64,000 nucleotides of DNA, taken from positions 1,178,001 to 1,242,000 of the forward strand of contig NZ_AP022599.1 in the NCBI RefSeq assembly GCF_010725725.1, read 5' to 3'. The notes beneath the pieces were generated by a model, which was given only the letters and a program-made list of their open reading frames with translations, was not told the origin of the DNA and ran no database searches. Below, one piece after another: positions 17,263 to 26,311 of this stretch (the stretch's first letter is position 1; the number at the start of each line of letters is the position of its first letter). Both the position numbers and the translations under genes were made by a program. This stretch comes from Mycolicibacterium pulveris. Lineage in GTDB: Bacteria > Actinomycetota > Actinomycetes > Mycobacteriales > Mycobacteriaceae.

Positions 17263-20112
17263 TTAGGACAAAACCCGTCCGCTATAGCGTCGGCGCAGGA
17301 CCACCTTGCGCAGTTCGTCGAACCACAACACCGCGGATGCCATCGCGATCGCCGCGGCCCAGTGCGCGAAGTCCAGACCGGTGGTGCCGAACGCGGCCTG
17401 CAGCAGCGGCAGCTGCACCACCGCGATCTGCGCCAGCGCGCCGAGCGCCACCGCCCCCCACAACCAGGGGTTGCTGAACAGCCGGTGAAACGCGCTGGTG
17501 GTCTCCGAGCGGGAGTTGAACGTGTTGAACAGCTGCGCGAACACCAGCGTGGTGAACCCCGCCGTGCGCGCCACCTCCGGCGAGTCCGAACCCTCGATCA
17601 GCCCGCCGGGCAGGAACATGTCCATGGTCAGCAGCGTCACGGCGGCCATCACCAGGCCGATGAGCAGGATGCCCGTCCACATCTGCCGATCGATGATGCG
17701 GTCGGTCAACCGGCGCGGCGGGCGCATCATCACGTCGTCGATCTCGGGATCCACCCCCATCGCCAGCGCCGGGGTGGAGTCGGTGACCAGGTTGATCCAC
17801 AGGATCTGGGTGGCCAGCAGCGGCACCACGACGGCCTCGCCCGGCCCGGCGGTCAACCCGATGAAGCCCGCGAACACCACCCCGAAGAACACCGTGAAGA
17901 CCTCGCCCATGTTCGACGAGAGCAGGTAGCGCACGAACTTCTTGATGTTGTCGAAGATGATGCGGCCCTGTCGCACCGCGGCGACGATGGTGGCGAAATT
18001 GTCGTCGCCCAGAACCATTTTCGCGGCTTCCTTGGTCACTTCGGTGCCGGTGATGCCCATCGCGACGCCGATGTCGGCGGACTTGAGCGCCGGGGCGTCG
18101 TTGACGCCGTCACCGGTCATCGCCACGATGTGGCCCTGCGACTGCAGCGCATCGACGATGCGCAGCTTGTGCTGCGGCGCCACCCGCGCGTACACCGACG
18201 TCTCGGCGGTGGCGTCGATCAACTCGCGCCCGGACAGTTCGTCGAGTTGCTGTCCGGTGATCGCCGATGCGCCCGCCTCGACGATGCCCAGGTCCTCGGC
18301 GATCCGCACGGCGGTGCCGGGGTGATCGCCGGTGATCATCAGCACCCGGATGCCCGCGCGGCGGGCGTCGGCGATCGCGTCGGCGGCCTCGTCGCGGGGC
18401 GGGTCGATGATGCCGACCACGCCGAGATAGATGAGGTCGTGTTCGAGCGCCTCGTCGACACCGTCACGCACCTCGGCCTCGTCGACGCGCCGATAGGCGA
18501 CCGCCAGGGTGCGGAACGCCTGCCGCGACAGGTCGTCGACGTCGGCGAGCGCGCGCTCACGGCGGGCGTCGTCCAGCGGCACCACGTCGTCGCCGACTTG
18601 CATTGCCGCGCAACGCCCCAGCAGCACGTCGGGTGCGCCCTTGGCGATCAGGGCGGGACGGTCGTCGTCGGCGCGGCAGAACACCGACATCATCTTGCGC
18701 TGGGAGGTGAACGGGATCTCCCCTTCCCGGTGGTAACGCTGGGTGCGTTCGGTCGCGTCGGCGAGCTTGTGCGCGGCGACGAGGAACGCCGCCTCGGTCG
18801 GGTCGCCCTGGATCTCCCACTGGTCGTCGCGGCAGTACAGCGCGGCGTTGTTGGCCAGCGCGCCGCCGGCGACGACCATGCTGGCCTCGGTGGCCAGCGC
18901 CGGGTCGGTGATCTCGCCGCCGTCGTGCAGCGCGGTGCCGTCGGGTCGGTAGCCGACGCCGGTGAGCTCGATCTCGCCGGAGGCCGTGCGGATCCGCTGG
19001 ATGGTCATCTCGTTTTTGGTGAGGGTGCCGGTCTTGTCCGAGGCGATGACGGTGGCCGAGCCCAGCGTCTCCACCGAGTGCAGTTGCTTGACGACGGCGT
19101 TGCGCGCGGCCATCCGCTGCACGCCGATGGCCAACACGACCGACAGGATCGCCGGTAGGCCTTCGGGCACGGCGGCGACCGCCAGCGACACGCCGAGCAG
19201 CAGCACGGTGACGAACTCCGATACCGTGTCGACGTCGTTGATGGCCGCGGTGACGACCATGACCACGACGGCGATGGCGACGACGGTGATCCCGAGCAGC
19301 CTGCTGACACCGGCTATTTCCCGCTGCAGCGGGCTGGGTTCCTCCTCGGTGGCTTCGAGCAGCCCGGCGATGGCGCCCATCTCGGTGGCCATCCCGGTCG
19401 CGGTCACGACCGCGCGGCCCACGCCCTGCGCCACCGCGGTGCCCTTGTAGACCATGCCGCGGCGGTCGCCGAGCGGGACGCGACGCGGCAGGGTCGACGG
19501 GTCCTTGGTGACCGCCTCGCTCTCGCCGGTCAGCGACGCCTCCTGCACCCGCAGCGCCGAGGCCGAAAACAGCCGGGCGTCGGCGCCGACGGCGTCGCCC
19601 TCGTTGAGCACGAGGATGTCGCCGCGCACGAGTTCGTGCGAGGGGACCGTGCGCAGCTCGCCGTCGCGCAGCACGGTCGAGGCCGCCTCCGTCATCGACT
19701 TGAGGGCGGCCACCGCGGTCTCGGCCCGGTTCTCCTGGATCAGGCCGAGCACGGCGTTGAGGACGACGACGGCGGCGATGACCGTCGCGTCGATCGGCAC
19801 GCCCTCGTGGCCCTCGGCCGCCCACGCGATCAGCGAGATGGCGACGGCGCCCAAAAGCAGGTAGATCAGCGGATGCTGGAACTGCGCAAGTAGCCTGCGC
19901 CACAACGGAACCGGGGGCTTGGCGCGCAGCTCGTTGGGTCCGTCCTCCCGGAGCCGGCGCGCGGCCTCGGCGCTGGAGAGCCCGACGGCGGGGTCGACGT
20001 TCAGCTCGGCGGCGACGTCGGCGGGGTCGCGCAGCGACGGGTCGGATGCGACAGTGGCAGCGAGCGAATCCACCCGACCAGTCTGACCCGTGGAGGCGCC
20101 GCGGACAGTCAT
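17263..20112 (-). CDS. P-type cation-transporting ATPase (PMCA/SERCA-like, P2)
   Basis: The protein has 949 residues. The features are an N-terminal cation-ATPase domain (LSSAEAARRLREDGPNEL), TGES (actuator loop), the phosphorylation site DKTGTLTKNE, KGAPDVLL, MITGDHPGT and the hinge GDGVNDAP. Ten or so membrane segments include the PEGLPAIL segment of helix 4 and ILWINLVTDSTPALAMG of helix 6. This pattern belongs to the Ca2+/Mn2+/Na+-type pumps (CtpF-like) rather than heavy-metal pumps, since no CPC motif is present. The ion cannot be fixed from sequence alone. The start could also be the in-frame GTG at VDSLAATVASD. The promoter region is shared with the divergent DinB gene. Confidence 0.9.
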   Translation of the reverse strand: MTVRGASTGQTGRVDSLAATVASDPSLRDPADVAAELNVDPAVGLSSAEAARRLREDGPNELRAKPPVPLWRRLLAQFQHPLIYLLLGAVAISLIAWAAEGHEGVPIDATVIAAVVVLNAVLGLIQENRAETAVAALKSMTEAASTVLRDGELRTVPSHELVRGDILVLNEGDAVGADARLFSASALRVQEASLTGESEAVTKDPSTLPRRVPLGDRRGMVYKGTAVAQGVGRAVVTATGMATEMGAIAGLLEATEEEPSPLQREIAGVSRLLGITVVAIAVVVMVVTAAINDVDTVSEFVTVLLLGVSLAVAAVPEGLPAILSVVLAIGVQRMAARNAVVKQLHSVETLGSATVIASDKTGTLTKNEMTIQRIRTASGEIELTGVGYRPDGTALHDGGEITDPALATEASMVVAGGALANNAALYCRDDQWEIQGDPTEAAFLVAAHKLADATERTQRYHREGEIPFTSQRKMMSVFCRADDDRPALIAKGAPDVLLGRCAAMQVGDDVVPLDDARRERALADVDDLSRQAFRTLAVAYRRVDEAEVRDGVDEALEHDLIYLGVVGIIDPPRDEAADAIADARRAGIRVLMITGDHPGTAVRIAEDLGIVEAGASAITGQQLDELSGRELIDATAETSVYARVAPQHKLRIVDALQSQGHIVAMTGDGVNDAPALKSADIGVAMGITGTEVTKEAAKMVLGDDNFATIVAAVRQGRIIFDNIKKFVRYLLSSNMGEVFTVFFGVVFAGFIGLTAGPGEAVVVPLLATQILWINLVTDSTPALAMGVDPEIDDVMMRPPRRLTDRIIDRQMWTGILLIGLVMAAVTLLTMDMFLPGGLIEGSDSPEVARTAGFTTLVFAQLFNTFNSRSETTSAFHRLFSNPWLWGAVALGALAQIAVVQLPLLQAAFGTTGLDFAHWAAAIAMASAVLWFDELRKVVLRRRYSGRVLS

Positions 20113-20130
20113 AGGACCGCAACTGTCCTA
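20112..20130. promoter_or_regulatory. TAGGAC-N7-GTCCTA operator-like inverted repeat
   Basis: A perfect 6-bp inverted repeat sits in the 39-bp gap between the divergent P-type ATPase and DinB genes. A similar half-site (TGTCCTAAGAC) lies on the minus strand at 17260-17270, over the ATPase stop and just before the WYL regulator. This suggests a target of that regulator, but the second match may be chance. Confidence 0.35.
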
Positions 20131-20151
20131 AAACGGTGAAAGCATCGTGAC

Positions 20152-20670
20152 ATGAACGTGAGCGCGCTAATGGCCGACCAGCTCGACTTTCACTGGACGC
20201 ATCAACTGCGGCCCCGCCTCGACGGGCTCAGCGACGACGAGTACTTCTGGGAACCGGTGCCGGGGTGCTGGACGGTGCGTCGGGACGGGTCGATCGATTT
20301 CGCGTATCCGCCGCCGGAGCCCGCGCCGTTCACCACGATCGCGTGGCGGCTGGCGCACGTCATCGTCGGTGTGCTCGCGGTGCGGAATTACTCGCACTTC
20401 GGCGGCCCGGAGGCGAGCTATGAGACGTGGCGGTACGCGACCGACGCCGCGACGGCGTTGGGTCAGCTCGACGACGCGTACGCCCGCTGGATCGCGGGGG
20501 TGCGGGCGCTGTCCGAGGAGGATCTGAGCCGTCCGGTCGGGCCGGCGGAGGGGCCGTGGTCCGAGCATCCGATGTCGGTGCTGGTGTTGCACATCAACCG
20601 GGAAGTGATTCACCATGGCGCCGAAATAGCTTGTATCCGAGATCTTTACGTCCATACAACTCAGAGGTGA
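20152..20670 (+). CDS. DinB-superfamily protein
   Basis: The 172-residue four-helix-bundle protein begins ADQLDFHWTHQLRPRLDGLSDDEYFWEPVPGCWTV. It has WRLAHVIVGVLAVRN and HINREVIHHGAEIACIRDLY, which supply the three metal-coordinating His typical of DinB/YfiT-like enzymes. Members are often thiol-dependent (mycothiol) transferases or isomerases; the specific substrate is unknown. It is followed after 6 bp by a second DinB protein. Confidence 0.8.
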   Translation: MNVSALMADQLDFHWTHQLRPRLDGLSDDEYFWEPVPGCWTVRRDGSIDFAYPPPEPAPFTTIAWRLAHVIVGVLAVRNYSHFGGPEASYETWRYATDAATALGQLDDAYARWIAGVRALSEEDLSRPVGPAEGPWSEHPMSVLVLHINREVIHHGAEIACIRDLYVHTTQR

Positions 20671-20676
20671 CCAGCG

Positions 20677-21273
20677 ATGCCAGGAATGCCCGCACCCGCA
20701 GCCGATGAACGACAGACGCTACTGAACGTCCTCGCGTTTCAGCAGAACGCGTTCTTCGCGGCGGCGTACGGCCTGACGGATGAGCAGGCGCGTTCCACGC
20801 CGTCGGTGAGCGCGCTGTCGATCGGCGGGCTGATCAAGCACGCGGCGGGCGTGCAGAAGGGGTGGACGGAGCGCGCGAAGTACGCGCCGGAGTTTCCGCC
20901 GAAGGACGAGCGGCCGATGGCAGAGATCATGGCCGAGTACGCCGACCAGTACGTGATGCACTCACACGAGACGCTCGACGGGTTACTGGACCAACTCGAG
21001 CAGCAGAACGCCGAGACGCTGCAGGTGTTGGGCTCGGTGGCGCTGGACACGCCGGTGCCGGTGCCACCCGAGGTGCCGTGGTTTCCCAAGGACGTTGACC
21101 ACTGGGACGTGCGATGGGTGGCGATGCACCTGATCGAGGAGCTGTCCCGGCACGCCGGGCACGCCGACATCATCCGCGAATCCATCGACGGCGCAACGAT
21201 GTACGAGTTGATGGCCGCCCACGAGGAGTGGCCGGAGACGGACTTCATCAAGCGCTGGCGCCCGTCGGCCTAG
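20677..21273 (+). CDS. DinB-superfamily protein (DUF664 type)
   Basis: The protein has 198 residues, starting with AGAGGTG upstream of the ATG. The DUF664 pattern is seen in LLNVLAFQQNAFFAAAYGLTDEQARSTPSVSALSIGGLIKHAAGVQKGW and in RWVAMHLIEELSRHAGHADIIRESIDG, which carry the expected metal His residues. It probably forms an operon with the preceding DinB gene. The last four bases overlap the convergent gene 21270-21623. Confidence 0.85.
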   Translation: MPGMPAPAADERQTLLNVLAFQQNAFFAAAYGLTDEQARSTPSVSALSIGGLIKHAAGVQKGWTERAKYAPEFPPKDERPMAEIMAEYADQYVMHSHETLDGLLDQLEQQNAETLQVLGSVALDTPVPVPPEVPWFPKDVDHWDVRWVAMHLIEELSRHAGHADIIRESIDGATMYELMAAHEEWPETDFIKRWRPSA

Positions 21274-21623
21274 GCAGGCAGGGATTTCAACCACGCGTCC
21301 ATGAAGTCGTCGTCGTTGTCGAAACCCCGCAGTCGCGCAACCTCGTCGAACAAGTCGAGCACGCGCTGGTGGATGTGGTAGGCGGTGGAGCGGGGCATGG
21401 TGCCGGGTCCGTAGACGCCGCGGCGCAGGCGGCGGACCCGGCCGCGGCGCAGCTCCCAGCGCAACGCGTCGGAGACCGCTTTCGAGGGGTTGCCCACCAC
21501 GGCGAAACCCTGCGATTCGAGCAGCTCGAGCATGTCGTAGATGCTGGCCGGGCCGTGCACGTCGAGGTTGTGCGTCAGCACGTACCGCAGTTCGATGCCG
21601 CGTAGGACTCGTTTCTCTGCCAT
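21270..21623 (-). CDS. Small winged-helix-like protein
   Basis: This 117-residue protein has a segment DVHGPASIYDMLELLESQGFAVVGNPSKAVSDALRWELRRGRVRRLRRGVYGPG. That looks like a helix-turn-helix followed by a basic wing of the kind found in AbiEi-type N-terminal or DNA-binding domains. The C-terminal part (YHIHQRVLDLFDEVARLRGF) is helical. A DNA-binding role is inferred from this pattern only. It overlaps the convergent DinB gene by four bases. Confidence 0.6.
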   Translation of the reverse strand: MAEKRVLRGIELRYVLTHNLDVHGPASIYDMLELLESQGFAVVGNPSKAVSDALRWELRRGRVRRLRRGVYGPGTMPRSTAYHIHQRVLDLFDEVARLRGFDNDDDFMDAWLKSLPA

Positions 21624-21696
21624 GACGCCACCCTGGCATCCGGGGCTGACAAATCCTGTTCGCGCGCGGCCGGCTCTGGGGGTACGTATGCCCGAG

Positions 21697-21776
21697 TGCC
21701 AAGCTATGAGCGAATCTTTCGCTCAACTACTACCGCCCCCAACAACTTCAGCGAATCATTCGCTCAGAGCTTGGCA
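21697..21776. repeat. 80-bp interspersed inverted-repeat element, copy A
   Basis: The ends are TGCCAAGCT and AGCTTGGCA. Inside lie GAGCGAA-TCT-TTCGCTC (21708-21724) and AGCGAA-TCA-TTCGCT (21750-21764), each a small palindrome. It resembles copy B at 22064-22143 and copy C at 29112-29190. Similarity to copy B extends into both flanks (GGGGGTACGTA before, ATCCGCACAGTGACCCC after). Confidence 0.85.
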
Positions 21777-21830
21777 ATCCGCACAGTGACCCCGAAGACC
21801 CCAAGGGAAACGCAGCACAAGCAAAGCGCC

Positions 21831-21914
21831 GCCCCGCCCCCGTGAGCCCGGCCGCCCCGCGCCGTCGCCCCGCCCCCGTGAGCCCGGCCGCCCCGCGCCG
21901 TCGCCCCGCCCCCT
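21831..21914. repeat. Tandem 36-bp GC-rich repeat
   Basis: Two identical 36-bp units beginning GCCCCGCCCCCGTGAGCCCG occupy 21831-21866 and 21867-21902, followed by a partial third unit. It lies between the two copies of the 80-bp element, in a stretch with no gene (21624-22189). No coding potential is convincing here. Confidence 0.8.
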
Positions 21915-22063
21915 CGCGCCGCCGGCCCAGGCACCCCGCACCATCCGGGCCGCCCCTGGCCCGCGCCCCCGCGCCCCGCCCCGTTCTTGTCCTTGCCTAG
22001 AACGCAACCACCCACCAGCGGAGCTTCCCCGGCGGACAGGCTCCGGGGGTACGTACGCCCAAG

Positions 22064-22143
22064 TGCCAAGCTATGAGCGAATCTTTCGCTCAACTACTAC
22101 CGCCCCCAGCAACTTCAGCGAATCATTCGCTCAGAGCTTGGCA
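22064..22143. repeat. 80-bp interspersed inverted-repeat element, copy B
   Basis: This copy is almost identical to copy A at 21697-21776 (one internal A/G difference noted, CCCCCAGCAAC against CCCCCAACAAC) and is in the same orientation 367 bp away. It lies just downstream of the TetR gene end (22190). Confidence 0.85.
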
Positions 22144-22189
22144 ATCCGCACAGTGACCCCGGACAGGCCCCCAGGAGAACCGCAGCGCC

Positions 22190-22786
22190 CTACCGCAGCA
22201 CCATCTTCACCGCGTAGTCCACCACCGCATCCAGGTCCGTGCCCAACCGGCCGGCCAGCCACTGCTGCGCCAACTCGGCCATCGCGCCGGTGTACATCGC
22301 CGCGCCCACCTGCGCGGCCACCGGATCGAAATCCGGGTGCAGGCGCCAGCCTTCGGTCAACACGCCCTCGCGCAACTGATCCTGCGTCGCCGCCCGCCGC
22401 GCCGCCAGCACCGGGTTCGACCGCGCATCGGTGAACAACACCCGCCCCCGCCGGGGATCCTCCGAGCTGAACCCCAGTACCGCGGCGATCCCCGCCCGCG
22501 TCCTCGCGCGCAGCGATTCCCCCGCCCCCTCCATCGCCTCGCTCACCGCGACAGCCAACGCCGAGCTCACCTCGTCGTACACCGCGCCCAAGAGATCGTC
22601 GACGTCGGCGAAGCTCTCATAGAAGTACCGGGTGTTCAATCCGCACGCGCGGCACACCGAGCGCACCGACACCGCCGTCTCGCCACCCTCACCGAACAGC
22701 TCGAAGGCCGCGGCGACCAACTGAGCGCGGCGCTCGGCGCGCCGGTCGGTCAGCGGGACGCCGGCCCATCGGGTGGGACTCGTCAC
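22190..22786 (-). CDS. TetR-family transcriptional repressor
   Basis: The protein has 198 residues. Its N-terminal TetR helix-turn-helix (RRAERRAQLVAAAFELFGEGGETAVSVRSVCRACGLNTRYFYESFADVDDLLGAVYDEV) spans about residues 16-75, with the usual TRYFYxxF recognition-helix end. The C-terminal ligand domain is unspecific. It is divergent from the MpaB-oxygenase gene, and two similar 20-bp inverted repeats (22807-22826, 22835-22854) lie in the shared 89-bp promoter region. It probably represses itself and the oxygenase, and perhaps the downstream genes. Confidence 0.88.
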   Translation of the reverse strand: MTSPTRWAGVPLTDRRAERRAQLVAAAFELFGEGGETAVSVRSVCRACGLNTRYFYESFADVDDLLGAVYDEVSSALAVAVSEAMEGAGESLRARTRAGIAAVLGFSSEDPRRGRVLFTDARSNPVLAARRAATQDQLREGVLTEGWRLHPDFDPVAAQVGAAMYTGAMAELAQQWLAGRLGTDLDAVVDYAVKMVLR

Positions 22787-22806
22787 GCCCTCAGCCTAAG
22801 CCGACT

Positions 22807-22854
22807 CTGGTCACGCATGTAACCAGACTGTATTCTGGTCACACGCGTGACCAG
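22807..22854. promoter_or_regulatory. Paired TetR operator-like inverted repeats
   Basis: CTGGTCAC-ACGC-GTGACCAG (22835-22854) is a perfect palindrome with 8-bp arms. CTGGTCAC-GCAT-GTAACCAG (22807-22826) is the same motif with one mismatch. The centres are 28 bp apart, between the divergent TetR and oxygenase genes. Confidence 0.75.
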
Positions 22855-22875
22855 ACCTGAAAAGAGGTTCCCGCC

Positions 22876-23865
22876 TTGTTCCTGCCGCACCAGCTCGTAG
22901 GCCAGATGCTCAACAAGGGTTTCGACCAGGCCGTGAGGCGCAACTTCTTCAAAGGCATGGAATTCGCCGCGCCGGTCGGCGACCCCGGCTGGTTCGGGCC
23001 GGGCAGCGCCGTCTGGCATGTGCACTCGCACACGTACGCGCTGATCTTCGGCCTGCAGTGCGCGGCCTACATGGAACGGCTCGACCCGTCGATCTACTGG
23101 ATGGGCATGCACCACTCGCGGCTGGTCCAACGCGACGAGAACGGCGTCGCGATCCCCAAGATCGACCCCAAGGGCGCCCTGGTGCGGCTCGGCCACTCGG
23201 TGGCGTTCTTCATCGGCACCGCCTACGGCACGACCGAAACCGCCGAGCGGCTGACCCAGACCGTGCGGGCGATGCACCACACCATCAAGGGCACCCGCCC
23301 CGACGGCGCCCCCTACGACGCCGACGACCCCGACTGGCTGCGCTGGAACTACGCCACCGTCGTGTGGGGGCTCGCCACCGCCCACGAGCTCTATCACCCG
23401 AACCCGTTGCGCGGCAAGAAGATCGACAAGTACTACGGCGAGTTCGTCCGCGTCGGCCACGCGCTGGGCGGCACCGACCTGCCGACCACCAAAGCCGAGA
23501 CCGCCGAATGCCTGGAGTCGTATCTGCCCAAACTGGCCGTCACCCACGGCACCGCGATGGCCACCGGCCCGAACCTGCCGATGCCGCAGGCCGCGGTCGA
23601 CTGGGCCATCCGCGACACCATGCCAAAGTGGGCCAAACAGATGATCCAGCACACCGACCCCAACATCGTCGAGCGCACCGCCCGGCGCGCCACGGTGTGG
23701 GGCATCATCAACGGCCTGCAGGCCGCCGCGGGCACCCCGCCGGAGTTCCGCCAGGCCCAAAAACGGGTCAAGTCCGGCACGACCGTCACGCACACCCTGC
23801 CGACCTATCAGCCGGGCGACGACCCGGTACGCACCCGCGAAGAGATCGAACACAGCTTCGCCTGA
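22876..23865 (+). CDS. MpaB/DUF2236 family oxygenase
   Basis: The protein has 329 residues from a TTG start at 22876 preceded by AGAGG. The DUF2236 (MpaB, latex-clearing-like) pattern is seen in PGSAVWHVHSHTYALIFGLQCAAYMERLDPSIYWMGMHHSRL, LGHSVAFFIGTAYGTTETAERLTQTVRAMHHTIKG and WNYATVVWGLATAHELYHPNPL. Its conserved His residues bind haem or metal in characterised members. Substrate and redox partner are not evident. It is the first rightward gene after the TetR operators and is followed after 77 bp by the UbiB-like kinase gene. Confidence 0.8.
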   Translation: MFLPHQLVGQMLNKGFDQAVRRNFFKGMEFAAPVGDPGWFGPGSAVWHVHSHTYALIFGLQCAAYMERLDPSIYWMGMHHSRLVQRDENGVAIPKIDPKGALVRLGHSVAFFIGTAYGTTETAERLTQTVRAMHHTIKGTRPDGAPYDADDPDWLRWNYATVVWGLATAHELYHPNPLRGKKIDKYYGEFVRVGHALGGTDLPTTKAETAECLESYLPKLAVTHGTAMATGPNLPMPQAAVDWAIRDTMPKWAKQMIQHTDPNIVERTARRATVWGIINGLQAAAGTPPEFRQAQKRVKSGTTVTHTLPTYQPGDDPVRTREEIEHSFA

Positions 23866-23942
23866 CGCCCCAAGAGCAGGGACACACCCCTGCTGAAATG
23901 CAGCTTCGCGGCATCCCAGCGACATTTGAGACACTGGGCCCC

Positions 23943-25301
23943 ATGAGTACGACTAAACAGCGCGACGTCGCGAAGCTGGATCGGGTCCCGTTGCCCGTCG
24001 AGGCTGCGCGCATGGGAGCGACGGGTTGGCAGGTAACCCGCACCGGCGCGAGGGTCGTCAGCACGCTGGCCGGCAAAGGCTCGCTGCAGCAGAAGATCAT
24101 CAAGCAGATCCCCAAGACGTTCGCCGATCTGGGGCCGACATACGTCAAGTTCGGCCAGATCATCGCGTCGAGCCCCGGCGCGTTCGGCGAGCCGCTGTCG
24201 CGGGAGTTCCGCAGCCTGCTCGACCGGGTGCCGCCGGCCGACCCCAAGCAGATCCAGAAGCTGTTCCGCGAGGAACTCGGCGACGAGCCCGCCAACCTGT
24301 TCAAGAGCTTCGACGAGAAGCCGTTCGCCAGCGCGTCGATCGCGCAGGTGCACTACGCGACCCTGCACTCCGGCGAAGAGGTCGTCGTCAAGATCCAGCG
24401 CCCCGGCATCCGTCGTCGCGTCGCCGCCGACCTGCAGATCCTCAAACGCGGCGCGCGGCTGGTGGAGTTCGCCAAGCTGGGCCAGCGCCTGTCCGCGCAG
24501 GACGTCGTCGCCGACTTCGCCGACAACCTCGCCGAGGAACTGGACTTCCGGCTCGAGGCGCAGTCGATGGACGCCTGGGTGTCGCACATGCACGCCTCCC
24601 CGCTGGGCAAGAACATCCGTGTGCCGCAGGTCTTTTGGGACCTCACCAGCGAGCGCGTGCTGACGATGGAGCGCATCAATGGCACCCGCATCGACGACGT
24701 GGCCAACATCCGCAAGAAGGGTTTCGACGGCACCGAGCTCGTCAAGGCGCTGCTGTTCAGCGTGTTCGAGGGCGGCCTGAGACACGGCCTGTTCCACGGC
24801 GACCTGCACGCGGGCAACCTCTACGTCGACGACGACGGCAAGATCGTCTTCTTCGACTTCGGCATCATGGGCCGCATCGACCCCCGCACCCGTTGGCTGC
24901 TGCGCGAACTCGTCTACGCCCTGCTGGTGAAGAAGGACCACGCCGCGGCGGGCAAGATCGTCGTGCTGATGGGCGCGGTGGGCACCATGAAGCCCGAGGC
25001 CGAGGCCGCCAAGGACCTGGAGAAGTTCGCCACGCCGCTGACCATGTCGACGCTGGGCGACATGAGCTACGCCGAGATCGGCAAGCAGCTGTCCGCGCTG
25101 GCCGAGGCCTACGACGTCAAGCTGCCCCGCGAGCTGGTGCTGATCGGCAAGCAGTTCCTCTACGTGGAGCGCTACATGAAGCTGCTGGCCCCCAAGTGGC
25201 AGATGATGTCCGACCCGCAGCTCACCGGGTACTTCGCCAACTTCATGGTCGAGGTGTCCCGCGAGCACGATAACGAGCTCGACAGCGAGGTTCAGGCCTA
25301 G
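23943..25301 (+). CDS. UbiB/ABC1/AarF-type atypical kinase (Rv0647c-like)
   Basis: The protein has 452 residues from the ATG at 23943. UbiB-family motifs are visible: the KxGQ motif in YVKFGQIIASSPG, an Ala-rich loop FASASIAQVHYA, the ATP-site Lys in VVVKIQRPG, EELDFRLEAQ, and the catalytic HGDLHAGNLYVDDDGKIVFFDFGIMG. Family members are atypical ATPases/kinases linked to isoprenoid lipid metabolism. The lipG gene follows with no gap (TAG then ATG), so the two are coupled. The neighbourhood equals Rv0647c-Rv0646c next to the mmaA genes, suggesting a role in envelope lipids. Confidence 0.9.
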   Translation: MSTTKQRDVAKLDRVPLPVEAARMGATGWQVTRTGARVVSTLAGKGSLQQKIIKQIPKTFADLGPTYVKFGQIIASSPGAFGEPLSREFRSLLDRVPPADPKQIQKLFREELGDEPANLFKSFDEKPFASASIAQVHYATLHSGEEVVVKIQRPGIRRRVAADLQILKRGARLVEFAKLGQRLSAQDVVADFADNLAEELDFRLEAQSMDAWVSHMHASPLGKNIRVPQVFWDLTSERVLTMERINGTRIDDVANIRKKGFDGTELVKALLFSVFEGGLRHGLFHGDLHAGNLYVDDDGKIVFFDFGIMGRIDPRTRWLLRELVYALLVKKDHAAAGKIVVLMGAVGTMKPEAEAAKDLEKFATPLTMSTLGDMSYAEIGKQLSALAEAYDVKLPRELVLIGKQFLYVERYMKLLAPKWQMMSDPQLTGYFANFMVEVSREHDNELDSEVQA

Positions 25302-26201
25302 ATGCAGGTCCGCAGCGGCATCGCCAAGTCGGGCGAGCTCGACATCTTCTACGAGGACATGGGCGACCCCAACGATCCGGCGGTTTTGCTCATCATGGGT
25401 TTGGGCGCCCAACTTCTGTTGTGGCGCAAGGAGTTCTGCGAAAAGCTCGTCAACCAAGGCCTGCGGGTCATCCGCTTCGACAACCGCGACGTCGGCCTGT
25501 CCAGCAAGCTGGTCGGCCAGCACGTGCAGACGCCGCTGGTGCTGAGGATGATCCGCTCCCAGCTCGGCCTGAAGAGCCCGGCGCCGTACACGCTCGAGGA
25601 CATGGCCGACGACGCGGCCGCGCTGCTGGACCATCTGAACATCGACCGGGCGCATGTCGTGGGTGCGTCGATGGGCGGGATGATCGCGCAGGTCTTCGCG
25701 GCGCGGCACCAGGCCCGCACCAAGACCCTGGCGATCATCTTCTCGAGCAACAACCAGGCGTTGCTTCCGCCGCCGGGGCCGCGGCATCTGCTGGCGATCC
25801 TGCAGCGGCCCAAGGACTCCTCGCCGGAGGCGATCGTCGCCAACGCGATCCGGGTCAACAAGATCATCGGCAGCCCGGGCTATCCACGGGACGAGGCCAC
25901 GCTGCGCGCCGAGGCGATCGAGGCCTATGAGCGCGCCTACTATCCGGCGGGCATCGGCCGGCAGTTCGCCGCGATCCTGGGCAGCGGCAGCCTGCGCCGC
26001 TACGACCGGCAGATCACCGCGCCGACGGTGGTGCTGCACGGCAAGGCGGACAAGCTGATGCGCCCGTTCGGTGGGCGGGCCGTTGCGAAGGCAATCAAAG
26101 ACGCGCGGCTGGTGTTGTATGACGGCATGGGCCATGACCTGCCCGAACCCCTGTGGGACGACATTGTCGGCGAGCTCAAGAACAACTTCTCGGTTCGTTG
26201 A
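25302..26201 (+). CDS. lipG: Alpha/beta hydrolase LipG
   Basis: The protein has 299 residues. It carries the nucleophile elbow GASMGGMIAQV (Ser), an acid residue in LHGKADKLM and the His in YDGMGHDLPEPLW, with an N-terminal RSGIAKSGELDIFYEDMGDPNDPAVLLIMGLGAQ oxyanion region. This is the classic lipase/esterase fold. The start codon directly abuts the stop of the UbiB-like gene. The position between that gene and the mmaA cluster matches lipG (Rv0646c). The substrate is probably an ester of envelope lipids, which is inference. Confidence 0.88.
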   Translation: MQVRSGIAKSGELDIFYEDMGDPNDPAVLLIMGLGAQLLLWRKEFCEKLVNQGLRVIRFDNRDVGLSSKLVGQHVQTPLVLRMIRSQLGLKSPAPYTLEDMADDAAALLDHLNIDRAHVVGASMGGMIAQVFAARHQARTKTLAIIFSSNNQALLPPPGPRHLLAILQRPKDSSPEAIVANAIRVNKIIGSPGYPRDEATLRAEAIEAYERAYYPAGIGRQFAAILGSGSLRRYDRQITAPTVVLHGKADKLMRPFGGRAVAKAIKDARLVLYDGMGHDLPEPLWDDIVGELKNNFSVR

Positions 26202-26311
26202 CTCCCCATAGGCGCGCGTAGCATCGCGCATTGAGTGCTTCAGGGCTTTACGACTGTCGGTGCCGACTTCCGGCAGGGTTCTGATCCGCCCCCGAGAAAG
26301 GCACACAATCG

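Noticed and set aside
21831..21914. 36-bp tandem repeat considered as CRISPR
   Set aside because: The units are directly adjacent without spacers and only two and a part exist; it is simple GC-rich tandem sequence.
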